64,000 nucleotides of DNA from Acidithiobacillus thiooxidans ATCC 19377 (GTDB lineage Bacteria; Pseudomonadota; Gammaproteobacteria; Acidithiobacillales; Acidithiobacillaceae), in contig NZ_CP045571.1 in the NCBI RefSeq assembly GCF_009662475.1, forward strand, positions 3,284,501 through 3,348,500. Direction: 5' to 3'. Both the position numbers and the translations under genes were made by a program. The notes below the pieces were generated by a model. The model was not told where the DNA came from and did no database searches. It was given only the letters and a program-made list of their open reading frames with translations. Positions 38,151 through 47,181 of the stretch are shown here, piece by piece; position 1 is the first letter of the stretch; each line of letters begins with the position of its first letter.

Positions 38151-38224
38151 CATAACGCTTATCTAACTGTTTTTATTATTTTTTATCTGGTATGTTGTTG
38201 ATCCAAAAACGGGCTACAGCGCAA

Positions 38225-38271
38225 TCATAATCCGCGTGTCCGGGGTTCGAATCCCTGAAGCGCCACCAAAT
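38225..38271. repeat. attR core (copy of tRNA 3' end)
   Basis: Exact 47-base copy of 21605-21651. It lacks the tRNA 5' half and is therefore not a tRNA gene. Chromosomal sequence resumes after it. Confidence 0.92.
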
Positions 38272-38280
38272 ATTACAAAG

Positions 38281-38306
38281 GCTTAGACCTCGGTCTGAGC
38301 TTTTTT
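38281..38306 (+). terminator. Original tRNA terminator, displaced by the element
   Basis: GCTTAGACC (38281-38289) pairs with GGTCTGAGC (38292-38300) with one G-U, followed by six T. Its place ten bases after attR is what is expected of the terminator that once ended the tRNA transcript. Confidence 0.8.
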
Positions 38307-38485
38307 CTTATCTTGTTACATTTTACTGTAATCATCCTTTTGATTTTATGGGCGTTATCCACTGAGTTGCTAGTTATATAACCCATAGAAATTACCATGA
38401 AAATCGTGTATAGTTTTCAAGAGAAAACTAGATGTTGCTTCCATGCTTCGAATTTTTATTCGCTGTGTCCAATGGATATTAGCCT

Positions 38486-38779
38486 ATGAAATCCCCTGAA
38501 ACCAAAATGACAGCTTCAGATGAGTCAGTTTCGAGTATGACTTCCTTTCCAACTTCAAAACGCTTTTTTTTGGTACTGATCAGCCCCGACAAGCCGGGCC
38601 AGCTTCCAGAAAACGTAATTCATGTCACAGACCAGACCGCTGTAGTTGAAGGGAATATCAATCTATTCGGCTTCTTGTTACAGGGGCTTTCTGAAGCTGA
38701 ACAAAACAAGGCCGTTTCGCATATCCGTCAGTCTCAGTACTGGGTCCATCCTGTATATACAGATAACACCAACAACTAG
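38486..38779 (+). CDS. Small hypothetical protein at the head of the exopolysaccharide operon
   Basis: A 97-residue soluble protein with a serine/threonine-rich start and a compact acidic body (about 26-90); family not recognised. There is no clear ribosome site at ATG 38486. The 214 bp between attR and this gene hold the tRNA terminator and an AT-rich region that probably contains the operon promoter. The next gene starts 39 bases downstream. Confidence 0.55.
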   Translation: MKSPETKMTASDESVSSMTSFPTSKRFFLVLISPDKPGQLPENVIHVTDQTAVVEGNINLFGFLLQGLSEAEQNKAVSHIRQSQYWVHPVYTDNTNN

Positions 38780-38818
38780 AATCCTCTGTTAGATGGTCAT
38801 AAAACACTTGTTGAAGCG

Positions 38819-39928
38819 ATGAGTTCTGCACAGCAAATGCAAGAATTACTTATAAGCCTCAAGCTTGACCCGCAAGCCCTGCAGACTGATGAAAAAATAA
38901 TGCTCTACCAATATATTCGTGAGCAGTCTGAGCTTCGACCGGTACTCGATCGAAACAGCAAGCGACTGTACCGATATCCTGTGATAGACGTTCTTTCAAA
39001 AACAGAAGAATTAGCAGACATCGTACTAATCGATCTACTTAAAAGGCAAACGCTAATTCCAAGAACATTGCTGGATCGAACCAGAGAATGCCCGCATTGC
39101 GGAAGCGCACACCCGCACTTTATTGATGTTTGCCCACAATGCGAAAGTATAGAAATTCACAAAACAGCAGCTCTACACTGCTTTACTTGCGGGCATGTCG
39201 GTCCGGAAACAGACTTTCAGTCACCCAGTGGAATGCTTTGTCCTCAATGTAACACCAGACTCCGACACATCGGTGTAGACTATGATCGGCCACTGACTCA
39301 ATACGCGTGTCAAAGTTGCCATCATATATTTATCGAGCCTAAGATCAGAGCGAATTGCTTGGATTGTGGATCAGAAAATCTTCCTGAACAACTGATTCCC
39401 CATGATATATCGACCCTAGTACTATCAGTACAAGGCCGGATGCTACTTCGCTCAGGAGCCTCCAACGAAAGCTTCACCAATGTGAAGACTTCAAACTATG
39501 TAGTAGGTGCTTATTTTCGCCAAACAATCGCATGGTCACTCAGCATCCAAGAACGCCATCCAGATATAGGCTTTGGGCTTGTACTTTTTAACATTCAAAA
39601 CGCTCAAGAAATCATCGAACAGATTGGAGCATTGCGTGCATATGCATTATTTGATGAAATATCATTGAGAATTAGTGAATTGCAACGAGATTCTGACCTG
39701 GCAACTCGGTTTGGTGAATATGGATTATGGATATTTTTACCTATGTCATCAGCAGAAGGCTTTGCGAATAGGCTTAAAGGCATATTATCTACGTTAAATA
39801 TACCCCAACAATCAAATATTCAGGCGGAAATACATTCACTACAATGTCCACAAGATATCATACCTAAGACTACGGTAAATGATGTTATGGCAAAACTCAG
39901 CAAAAAAGTACAAAAGCATGTGGGCTGA
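38819..39928 (+). CDS. Three-zinc-ribbon protein with a degenerate GGDEF-like domain (TackOD1-type)
   Basis: A 369-residue soluble protein. Six CxxC pairs between about residues 90 and 188 (CPHC, CPQC, CFTC, CPQC, CQSC, CLDC) make three zinc ribbons, which I associate with the TackOD1 output domain. The C-terminal part (about 200-360) has the helix-strand pattern of GGDEF domains, but the signature site reads FGEYGLWIFLP instead of GGDEF, so no cyclase activity is expected. It probably senses or relays a signal to the synthase encoded next. It is separated from the small gene by 39 bases. Confidence 0.7.
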   Translation: MSSAQQMQELLISLKLDPQALQTDEKIMLYQYIREQSELRPVLDRNSKRLYRYPVIDVLSKTEELADIVLIDLLKRQTLIPRTLLDRTRECPHCGSAHPHFIDVCPQCESIEIHKTAALHCFTCGHVGPETDFQSPSGMLCPQCNTRLRHIGVDYDRPLTQYACQSCHHIFIEPKIRANCLDCGSENLPEQLIPHDISTLVLSVQGRMLLRSGASNESFTNVKTSNYVVGAYFRQTIAWSLSIQERHPDIGFGLVLFNIQNAQEIIEQIGALRAYALFDEISLRISELQRDSDLATRFGEYGLWIFLPMSSAEGFANRLKGILSTLNIPQQSNIQAEIHSLQCPQDIIPKTTVNDVMAKLSKKVQKHVG

Positions 39929-41243
39929 AGCGGTATGGACATTTATGCGATTGATGGATACAACGAAGCACGGTTCCGGACTGAATCTCGCATTAAAGTT
40001 TTTTCCGTTCGCAATCATACTTGAACTTCCACTGTACCTACTTGTATTAATTGGAATAATTCGTTACACTCTGGCTAAGACTCGCCCAGTATTATGGCGT
40101 GAAAAATATCCTTCTGTATCATGCACAATCACTTGCTACTCAGAAGGAAGAGATGTTATAAAAACCATTCTTTCTCTCGCATATCAAGAATATCCTGGAT
40201 TCATTCAAATAATTCCTGTTATTGATGGCGCACTGCAAAATGCTAACACTCTAAGCGCAGCCCTTAGTTGCATACAAGAGGTAAACAAATTACCAAATAG
40301 ACGCCTACAGGTGATACCGAAGTGGCAACGAGGTGGACGCGTATCGTCTCTGAATACAGGCCTGATGTTTGCCACCGGGGAAATAATAATGGCTTTAGAC
40401 GGCGATACCTCTTTTGATAATGATATGATACAAAATGCTACGCAGCATTTTGACGATCCGAATGTGATTGGTGTAGCTGGTTGTTTACGTGTACGCAACA
40501 GAGATAAATCACTGACAACCATATTTCAAAATATCGAATACATGCTTTCCATCGCAGCGGGAAAAACTGGACTTTCCGAATTCGATGTAGTCAATAATAT
40601 ATCTGGCGCTTTTGGAGTTTTTCGCACATCTTTTATTCGAATAACTGGAGGTTGGGATGCTGGTACTGCGGAAGATCTGGATATGACGCTGCGAATTAAG
40701 CAGCACTTTGGTCGGCATAGCCGTTTAAGAATAGTTTTCGATCCGATGGCTATAGGCCATACGGATGTACCAGTGACTTTTAAAGATTTCATCAAACAGC
40801 GATGGCGATGGGACGGTGATCTTTTTTATATTTTTATACGAAAATATCGTTACAATATTCGTCCAAAACTATTAGGCTGGAAGAATTTCTTTTTTATCTT
40901 ATACTCCGGATTAATCCAGCAGATATTAATGCCCTTCATAATCACTTTTTATACTGTAGCACTTTTCATATTATTTGATACAGGGGTAATAGTAGGCCTT
41001 CTCATGTTTATATACTGCGTATACCTTATTGCACTATTAATACTATTCATTTTTTACATCATTGGGATATCAGAACGCATTAGTCAAGATATAAAATACT
41101 TACCATTTTTATTATTATATCCATTTTTTGCATTCATTACCAGAGTCAACAGTGCATTTGCAATCATCCAAGAAATATTTATTGGTACTCATTATGATTC
41201 TGCCATGGCACCATGGTGGGTATTACGTAAAACAAAATTCTAA
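39918..41243 (+). CDS. Processive GT2 glycosyltransferase (polysaccharide synthase)
   Basis: About 441 residues from ATG 39918, which overlaps the previous gene; ATG 39945 is equally possible. One N-terminal membrane segment, then a GT-A domain with LDGDTSFDND (metal and UDP), TAEDLDMTLRI (acceptor aspartate region) and KQRWRWDGD, the QxxRW motif of processive synthases such as cellulose, hyaluronan and PNAG synthases. Three to four C-terminal membrane segments follow. It would polymerise a sugar and extrude it through the inner membrane. Sugar identity unknown; the epimerase later in the operon hints at a 4-epimerised precursor. Confidence 0.85.
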   Translation: MWAEAVWTFMRLMDTTKHGSGLNLALKFFPFAIILELPLYLLVLIGIIRYTLAKTRPVLWREKYPSVSCTITCYSEGRDVIKTILSLAYQEYPGFIQIIPVIDGALQNANTLSAALSCIQEVNKLPNRRLQVIPKWQRGGRVSSLNTGLMFATGEIIMALDGDTSFDNDMIQNATQHFDDPNVIGVAGCLRVRNRDKSLTTIFQNIEYMLSIAAGKTGLSEFDVVNNISGAFGVFRTSFIRITGGWDAGTAEDLDMTLRIKQHFGRHSRLRIVFDPMAIGHTDVPVTFKDFIKQRWRWDGDLFYIFIRKYRYNIRPKLLGWKNFFFILYSGLIQQILMPFIITFYTVALFILFDTGVIVGLLMFIYCVYLIALLILFIFYIIGISERISQDIKYLPFLLLYPFFAFITRVNSAFAIIQEIFIGTHYDSAMAPWWVLRKTKF

Positions 41244-43230
41244 CATGAAAACACTGCCAATTAGATTAATTATGATGTGGCTCCTGGTAATCTGCACTCC
41301 AGCTTCTGCCGAAGTAACAGTGGATGATCTTGTTCATTGGGCAAACTATTCGGCTATTGATAATCAGCTTGCCAAAGCAGACATAGACGTTTTGCAACAG
41401 CAATTAAAAATTGACCAAGCCAATCAAGGTTTAAATCTTTTTTTGGGATCAGGTTTTGGAAATAACCGTGCGGTAATTTCTAATACATCCACTCTCACAT
41501 ATCAGTCTGCAAATATGCAATTAGGATTGACTCTACCATTATTGGGCTCCGCAGAGAAACTAGAAAAGAAGGTAATGAACACTGAACTTTCACTTAAACT
41601 AGCTCAGATAAATCACAAGAGAATTGAGGGGGACGTTTTAAATCTTCTTTTTACTGCTAATGCACAACTATATTACGCCGAAGAGCGAATTCAATTTGAC
41701 AATTCATTTTTGTCAAGGAAGGATAACGCAAAAAAAATTCTTTCCTATAGATTAAAAGAGCATTACTTACTTAAATCAAGGCAACTAGATTTTGATTCAA
41801 TGTTCGACATTGCAAAGAGGGAACTGATCAAAAACGAAGCCGAAAAAAGTGAGGCCCTGTTAGTTTTGCAGGAACTCACTGGAAAAACCCTCACCACTTA
41901 TCAGCCACAAGCCCCGACTGTTTCTCCTCCAACAGATTTTGAAAAGGTGCTTTCAAGTGCCGCTCAAAGTGCTGCTTCCGTGAAAAGTGCTGAGGCTGTA
42001 CTAGCTGCCTCAGAAAATTCTGCTGAAAAGCTAAATTGGGAAGGGATAAATGGAAACCTTATACTTTCACAATCACTCACAAAAGGCATTGGTGTACCTT
42101 CAGGCTTTGCTACGACCATTGGTGTACAAGTCGATATGCCTATAGATATCCTGCATGAACGTTCTGTAATTCATCGCGAGAAAGCTGCATTGATCGATCA
42201 GGCGCAGTTATCTTTAAGAAAAGCTCAACTAAAAGCAAATCAGGATACACAAATAGCCTTAAATAACGTACAAAAAAGTGACATGGACACAATAGCGTCA
42301 TGGCGACAATTGGAAGCCGCATTTTCAGCTTGGCAGATAGCCCATCTTCGCGCTCAGGCAATTCCTGATGACGCCATAGAGAAAGACTTAAAAAAAACTT
42401 ACTTGCTCTATCAAGCAGCAATAAACTACAGCTATAGTCAAGAATTATTAGCAAAAAACATTATTCATGCTGAAAATTTCGAGGGAAAGTTATCTGCAAA
42501 TAAACTAATAGACAAAGAACAATCGGAAACGTCCAATATTCAACTAGAAAACATACAAAATAATAATGTAAACAGCGCGCTTAATTCACTGAAACATAAT
42601 TGGAAAAAAGTAGTCCAAGCTGCCCTATATCTTGGTCACAAGCCAATTAAAACCATAAGCAATAGAAGTGCTAAAATTTATGGATGGTACACTTGGAACG
42701 CTGCAGATTTTATTCGTGAGTGGCACAATAATGAAAAATTTCTATACCAAACAAGACGGGTTGAATTATCTTTTACTCCCTCGCAGATGCAAACTATTAT
42801 GGAGCTACATAAATTACCAGGACTGGCAAATTTTTTGGAAAAAGCCAAAGATATGGGAATTACTGTGAATTGGTTGATTGGTGAGCCTGATTTAGTTACA
42901 GCAAATGGACGCAGAAAATTAATGCAATGGTTACCGGCAATTTATGCACTTGGTTTCGATGGTGTAGACCTTGATGTTGAACGCAGTCAACTTCCGAAGA
43001 ATAAACAAAATATCTGGAAATCTGGGATTATCAAAACTATAGCTGTGATTCACAGTGAAACTGGACGACCTATCACTTTGACTATTAATTATAAAGAATT
43101 CAAAAATAAAAATCTAATCAATCAGTTGATAGGAGCAGGACTTAGTAATGCTGCGATAATGATTTATATAAGCAATCCGAATCGTGTTAAACAGATTGTG
43201 ATACCAATACTACAAAAATATTCAAATTTG

Positions 43231-44532
43231 GGCTCTTCGTCAGATTGAGTGGGTAGGGGGTAGAATGCTGTGGAGCGGTCGTGCCCTGAATAGGAGTTAG
43301 CTGATGGTCCCTGAAGAGCTGTTTTCTCTCGCGTTAGGATTGGTTCCGCCGTGGTTGGTGGATCATGTGACTTTCACGGTGGAGGAGAAACGCCTGGATC
43401 TGCACATCAACTTTCCCAAAGGTAGTCGCTTTGCTTGCTCCGTCTGTGGTGAGGAGTGTCCGGTACATGATACCCGTGACCATACCTGGCGGCACATGGA
43501 TTTCTTCCAGCATGAAGCCTATCTCCATGCCCGTGTACCTCGTGTGAAGTGCCAGGAGCATGGAGTGCATCAGATATCTGTTCCCTGGGCGCGGGAAGGC
43601 TCGCGTTTCACCCTGCTCTTTGAAGCGCTGATCATGACCCTGGTGCGGGAGATGCCGGTATTGACGGCAGCTCGCATGGTCGGTGAGACCGACAAGCTCC
43701 TGTGGCGAGTGATTGACCATTATGTGCCCGAAGCTCGTGCTGCGGTGGATATGGCCAATGTCCATGCCGTCGGCGTCGATGAAACCAGCAGTCGGCATGG
43801 ACATGACTACATCACGCTCTTCGTGGATCTGAATGCCCGGCGACTCTTGTTCGCTACTCCCGGCAAGGATGCCAAGACCTTTGAGAAATTCTCCGCAGAT
43901 CTACAGGCCCATGGTGGTAGCGCGGAAGCGATCACCGATGTGAGCATGGACCTCTCGCCGGCCTTCCAGAAAGGGGCTGCCGAGCACCTGCCCAATGCGG
44001 AGATCACTTTCGATCGTTTTCACCTCATGAAGCTCGTCAACGAGGCCGTAGACGACGTGCGCAAGGGGGAAGTCCTCACCCAGCCAAATCTCAAAAAGAC
44101 CCGCTGGCTTTGGCTCAAGAACGATTGCAACCTCAAAATGAAGCAGAAAGAAAAGCTGCAGGAATTGCTCAAAGACCAGAACCTCAAGACGGCGCAGGCC
44201 TACCAGTTCCGCCTGACCTTTCAGGACATCTTCACGATCAAGAATCGCCACCAGGGGGCTACCCTCTTGAAAGCCTGGTTGGAAAACGCCAGAACCAGCG
44301 ATCTGCCGCCTATCGTCAGGGTCGCCTACACCATCATGAATCACTGGGATGGCGTGCTCCGATGGTTCGAGAGCCAGATCACCAATGGAATTCTGGAAGG
44401 TTTCAACAGCCTCATTCAATCCGCCAAGGCCAAGGCTCGGGGTTACCGCACGCACAAGAACTTTATCAACATGGCCTACCTGATCCTGGGCAAGCTGGAT
44501 CTCAGGCTACCCACTTGAAATGACGAGGAACC
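43231..44532 (+). mobile_element. ISL3-family insertion sequence, copy 2
   Basis: 1302 bp, the same length and ends as copy 1, with GGCTCTTCGTCAG at the left and the complement of GGTTCCTCGTCA at the right. It lies inside the channel-glycosidase fusion gene in the same orientation as that gene. Confidence 0.95.
43304..44518 (+). CDS. ISL3-family transposase, copy 2
   Basis: 404 residues and intact, with zinc cysteines (CSVCGEECPVHDT), AVGVDETSSRHGHDYIT, ITDVSMDLSPAFQKG and the C-terminal GILEGFNSLIQSAKAKARGYR. It can be aligned with copy 1 without gaps, with scattered substitutions. Confidence 0.95.
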   Translation: MVPEELFSLALGLVPPWLVDHVTFTVEEKRLDLHINFPKGSRFACSVCGEECPVHDTRDHTWRHMDFFQHEAYLHARVPRVKCQEHGVHQISVPWAREGSRFTLLFEALIMTLVREMPVLTAARMVGETDKLLWRVIDHYVPEARAAVDMANVHAVGVDETSSRHGHDYITLFVDLNARRLLFATPGKDAKTFEKFSADLQAHGGSAEAITDVSMDLSPAFQKGAAEHLPNAEITFDRFHLMKLVNEAVDDVRKGEVLTQPNLKKTRWLWLKNDCNLKMKQKEKLQELLKDQNLKTAQAYQFRLTFQDIFTIKNRHQGATLLKAWLENARTSDLPPIVRVAYTIMNHWDGVLRWFESQITNGILEGFNSLIQSAKAKARGYRTHKNFINMAYLILGKLDLRLPT

Positions 44533-44763
44533 CAAATTTGTCTATCAGTATCGTGCAAAGTATTGAACCCGGTCTTCCAGCGGTTGAAAGTCTATATCCA
44601 CAGGGACAAAGTGCTGCGATGACTCATTGGCAAAACTTATCACGTTCACTTAATGCATTCCCAAACTTTGACGGCATAGATATACAATCATGGGAAGATT
44701 TTTACAAAGCAAAACCTTGACTGAAACAGCTTCGCGAAGCTTCACTTCGATGAGGATAACCCT

Positions 44764-45723
44764 TTGAAAATCAGTTTTGATATGCCACCTGCAACTCCCG
44801 ATTCTAGTAACGATCTATCGGTGCGGTATGCAGCTTCTAGGCGTCATGTACCACGTTGGCGATGGTATCTTATTGTGCTCGCCGTGCTAGCCCTACCAGT
44901 ATACTACGGTATTCAGTTTATCCACGATTTACTGGTCGTGAGCGCTCCAGGTTTTGTGCAAATGCAGCAAGTCACTATCACTGCAGGTACCGCTGGGCAT
45001 GTTTTATTTGTTTTACCTAGTGGAGCAACCGTAAAGAGCGGAGAAGCCTTATGCCGTATCCAACCCTATGAACAGAATGATACGATTGCAGCTTCCAGAA
45101 GCAATAGAATTTCCAAAAGTGCTCTACGATCCTTGCAGACAGCGCTGAATCTGCAGGCAAGAGTGGTTGTTATACGGCAGAACAAAGTTAAGGCCTTAAA
45201 AAAACTTTTGGATGAGGGTGCAGCTACGACAGCGGACCTTACTGAGGCTCAAGAGCAACTTTTATCCGCTGAATCATCGGCTGATCAATCCAAAGCAGCT
45301 TTGGAGCGATTGGCTGCGCAAACTTCTGTCCTTCCACAGGTCACGGAGGCATCCAGGGCACCTTTTACTGGACAGGTTATCCGTCCACTTGTCTATCCAG
45401 GCCAATGGGTGTCCCATGATACCCCAATATTGACTCTACTTAGCCATAGTCAGCCATGGATCGAGGCATTTCTTAGCCCAAAAGACATACGCTATGCACA
45501 TCCTGGCACACCTGCAACCATTATTTTTAGTAATGGACAACATATTCCGGGTGTCGTTATGAGTGTTTCAGCTGAAGCGAGTAGATTGCCCCCTCAGTTT
45601 TCTGTGTTTTCCTCGACGCGAGGAAATACATTACGGATAAAACTCCGTCTTAAGCACCCATTACAATTGCATGATGTTGTGAAGGATATGCCCGTAAAGG
45701 TAAATTTTCAGGCTTGGCCATAA
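44764..45723 (+). CDS. HlyD-family periplasmic adaptor (membrane fusion protein)
   Basis: A 319-residue protein with one membrane segment (about 33-52), a lipoyl-like half (GTAGHVLFVLPSGATVKSGEAL), a helical hairpin (about 115-190), the second lipoyl half (APFTGQVIRPLVYPGQWVS) and a beta-barrel end. The start is TTG 44764 with gagga eight bases upstream. Such adaptors bridge an inner-membrane transporter to a TolC-like channel; here the partner would be the polysaccharide synthase and the channel fusion. Confidence 0.85.
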   Translation: MKISFDMPPATPDSSNDLSVRYAASRRHVPRWRWYLIVLAVLALPVYYGIQFIHDLLVVSAPGFVQMQQVTITAGTAGHVLFVLPSGATVKSGEALCRIQPYEQNDTIAASRSNRISKSALRSLQTALNLQARVVVIRQNKVKALKKLLDEGAATTADLTEAQEQLLSAESSADQSKAALERLAAQTSVLPQVTEASRAPFTGQVIRPLVYPGQWVSHDTPILTLLSHSQPWIEAFLSPKDIRYAHPGTPATIIFSNGQHIPGVVMSVSAEASRLPPQFSVFSSTRGNTLRIKLRLKHPLQLHDVVKDMPVKVNFQAWP

Positions 45724-45743
45724 CTTAAAATTCGGGAGAATGG

Positions 45744-46682
45744 ATGGATACGCTCAGCATAGAGCCTACAATAATGCTTGTTATTGGTGGTGCCGGCTTC
45801 ATCGGCTCCCACACGGTTGAACTTCTGCTTTCTGAAGGTTATCACGTCCGTGTCCTGGATAATCTCTCCACCGGGAAAAGGGATAACTTACCCGCAAGCC
45901 ATGAACGCCTGGATTTTATATTGGGCGACATGACTGATCGCACACTACTGCATAGCGCCTGTGAAGGGGTGACCCACATATTACATCTCGCCGCCCAGGT
46001 TTCCGTCATCAGAAGTCAGGAGGATCCTGTTTTTTCCTGTCAGCAGAATATTCTGGCTTATGTTGGTGTTCTCGAAGAGGCGCGGAAACACCAAGCGCGC
46101 TTTGTGTACGCCTCTTCGGCAGCCGTGTATGGCAACCCCACAAAACTGCCTCTGAATGAAGATGAACCAGCTTTGCCAATTTCTCCTTATGGAATGGAAA
46201 AATATACGAACGAGTTATATGCAGACCTCTATGGCCGTATGCATCAACTTTCGCATTTAGGCTTACGTTATTTTAATGTTTATGGCCCCCGGCAGGATCC
46301 CCAATCCCCCTATAGTGGGGTGATTTCCCGTTTTGTGGCCCAGGCGCTATCCCGGCAGACACTGACCATCCGTGGTGATGGCAACCAGGAACGTGATTTC
46401 ATTCATGTAAAAGATGTTGCTCAGGCCAACGTGGCGGCTCTAACAGGAAGGGTGCAGGGAAGCATTAACATTGCCCGAGGAGAAGCGACTACTATTCTCA
46501 ATCTGGCAAAAACCATCCAAGAACTTGTCAATGCGCCATCCCGTATTGAATGGGTTCCACCCGTAGAAGGAGACATCCTCCGTTCCATTGCGGATAACGA
46601 GCAAATGCGCAAGGACTTATGCCAACCGTCCTGGTCTCTATCTGAAGGTATTCAGGATTTATTGCTGGCCAGGGTTATCTGA
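45744..46682 (+). CDS. NAD-dependent sugar epimerase (UDP-glucose/UDP-GlcNAc 4-epimerase type)
   Basis: A 312-residue short-chain dehydrogenase-fold protein with GGAGFIGSHTV at 15-25, the YASSAAVYG serine segment, the catalytic pair Y-x-x-x-K in YGMEKY, and RDFIHVKDVAQ. This is the GalE/WbpP side of the family; which hexose is used cannot be told. It ends the operon and likely supplies the activated sugar for the synthase. Confidence 0.88.
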   Translation: MDTLSIEPTIMLVIGGAGFIGSHTVELLLSEGYHVRVLDNLSTGKRDNLPASHERLDFILGDMTDRTLLHSACEGVTHILHLAAQVSVIRSQEDPVFSCQQNILAYVGVLEEARKHQARFVYASSAAVYGNPTKLPLNEDEPALPISPYGMEKYTNELYADLYGRMHQLSHLGLRYFNVYGPRQDPQSPYSGVISRFVAQALSRQTLTIRGDGNQERDFIHVKDVAQANVAALTGRVQGSINIARGEATTILNLAKTIQELVNAPSRIEWVPPVEGDILRSIADNEQMRKDLCQPSWSLSEGIQDLLLARVI

Positions 46683-46733
46683 CATACGCAGTGCTGGGTG
46701 CCATGCGCGCCCTGAGCCTAATTTCACGAGCCC

Positions 46734-46761
46734 AAAAAAAAAAGCGCCGCAATTGCGGCGC
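46734..46761 (-). terminator. Terminator of the cold-shock gene
   Basis: On the minus strand the palindrome GCGCCGCAATTGCGGCGC (46744-46761) is followed by ten T (plus-strand A run 46734-46743). It lies about 26 bases after the csp stop. Confidence 0.9.
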
Positions 46762-46787
46762 CCTGGGCGATGATCATCCGCTAGGGA

Positions 46788-46991
46788 TTAGATCTCGCGC
46801 ACGTCCTCAGCCTGCATGCCTTTGGGGCCGCGAACACTGTTGAACGATACACGTGCGCCTTCTGCCAGGGTCTTGAAGCCGCTGCCCTGAATGGCGGAGT
46901 GATGTACGAATACATCTTCTTTGCCATCTTCAGGAGTAATGAAACCGAAACCTTTACTATCGTTGAACCACTTTACTGTACCTGTTGCCAT
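46788..46991 (-). CDS. csp: Cold-shock protein (CspA family)
   Basis: A 67-residue OB-fold protein, [35 protein letters not shown], with both RNA-binding motifs (KGFGFI and DVFVHH). It melts RNA secondary structure and acts as an RNA chaperone. ATG 46991 has aggaag at proper distance; the GTG nine bases upstream does not. The long spacer to the divergent gene (about 190 bp) could hold a cold-responsive 5' leader. Confidence 0.95.
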   Translation of the reverse strand: MATGTVKWFNDSKGFGFITPEDGKEDVFVHHSAIQGSGFKTLAEGARVSFNSVRGPKGMQAEDVREI

Positions 46992-47181
46992 TTGATGCAC
47001 TTCCTATTGCGTAAATTCGGACCACGTGTCCATGAGCGAGCATAGGGACTATTCTTGAGACATGCAAGGCATTTCGCAAAAATTTCGCGCCAAATCATTC
47101 AATGTTGACGAAAACAGGGATTCTGACTAAGGTTAGAACCAACCGTCCGGTATGTAGCAGATGCAAAACGAGGAGGTCACC

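Larger units (their letters stand above)
36149..38224. other. About 2.1 kb of noncoding, repeat-rich DNA at the right end of the element
   Basis: No frame in this stretch has convincing coding character. It contains a terminator, three copies of a conserved spacer repeat (near 36295, 36883 and 37589), two large palindromic modules (about 36498-36786 and 37127-37456) and, near the right end, a 39-codon frame and an integrase arm-type site. Shorter GTTAC/GTAAC palindromes occur near 36397 and 38000. Confidence 0.75.
21605..38271. mobile_element. tRNA-integrated element, 16.6 kb
   Basis: Bounded by the 47-bp att repeats. Contents in order: frameshifted integrase, HU-like protein, coiled-coil protein, zinc-finger TraR-like protein, YbjQ-like protein, membrane protein split by an ISL3 copy, glycosyltransferase-flippase-glycosyltransferase cassette, HMCES-like peptidase, unknown protein, IHF-like protein, iteron array, AT-hook protein, membrane/HTH protein, Toprim-ATPase protein, palindromic noncoding modules. 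No conjugation, capsid or packaging genes are recognisable, so it is either a mobilisable or satellite-like element or a decayed one. The broken integrase suggests it is now fixed. Confidence 0.88.
43223..44540. repeat. 8-bp target duplication of ISL3 copy 2
   Basis: CAAATTTG at 43223-43230 is repeated at 44533-44540 on both sides of the element. Confidence 0.95.
41245..44720 (+). pseudogene. Outer-membrane TolC-like channel fused to a glycosidase-like domain, split by ISL3
   Basis: Start 41245 follows the synthase stop by one base and gives a signal peptide (MKTLPIRLIMMWLLVICTPASA). Residues 25-450 are helical and repetitive with the two-part layout of TolC-like outer-membrane factors. Residues about 475-720 resemble a TIM-barrel glycosidase; GFDGVDLDVE (570-579) is like the catalytic D-x-x-D-x-D-x-E motif of GH18 enzymes. 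The frame is interrupted at residue 662 by the IS at 43231; the as-is product ends five residues later (stop 43248). It resumes after the IS at 44541 for 59 residues. The ancestral protein was about 721 residues; the truncated form loses the barrel's last part. Confidence 0.75.

Noticed and set aside
36149-38224. Retron, DGR or other reverse-transcriptase system as explanation of the palindromes
   Set aside because: No reverse transcriptase or template/variable repeat pair is encoded in the element.
38225-38271. Second tRNA gene at the right end of the element
   Set aside because: Only the 3' half is present; the acceptor 5' strand and D-arm are missing. It is the attR copy.
44520-44720. Separate 66-codon gene after ISL3 copy 2
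   Set aside because: Its first codons are IS sequence; the rest is in frame with the interrupted fusion gene and is its displaced C-terminus.
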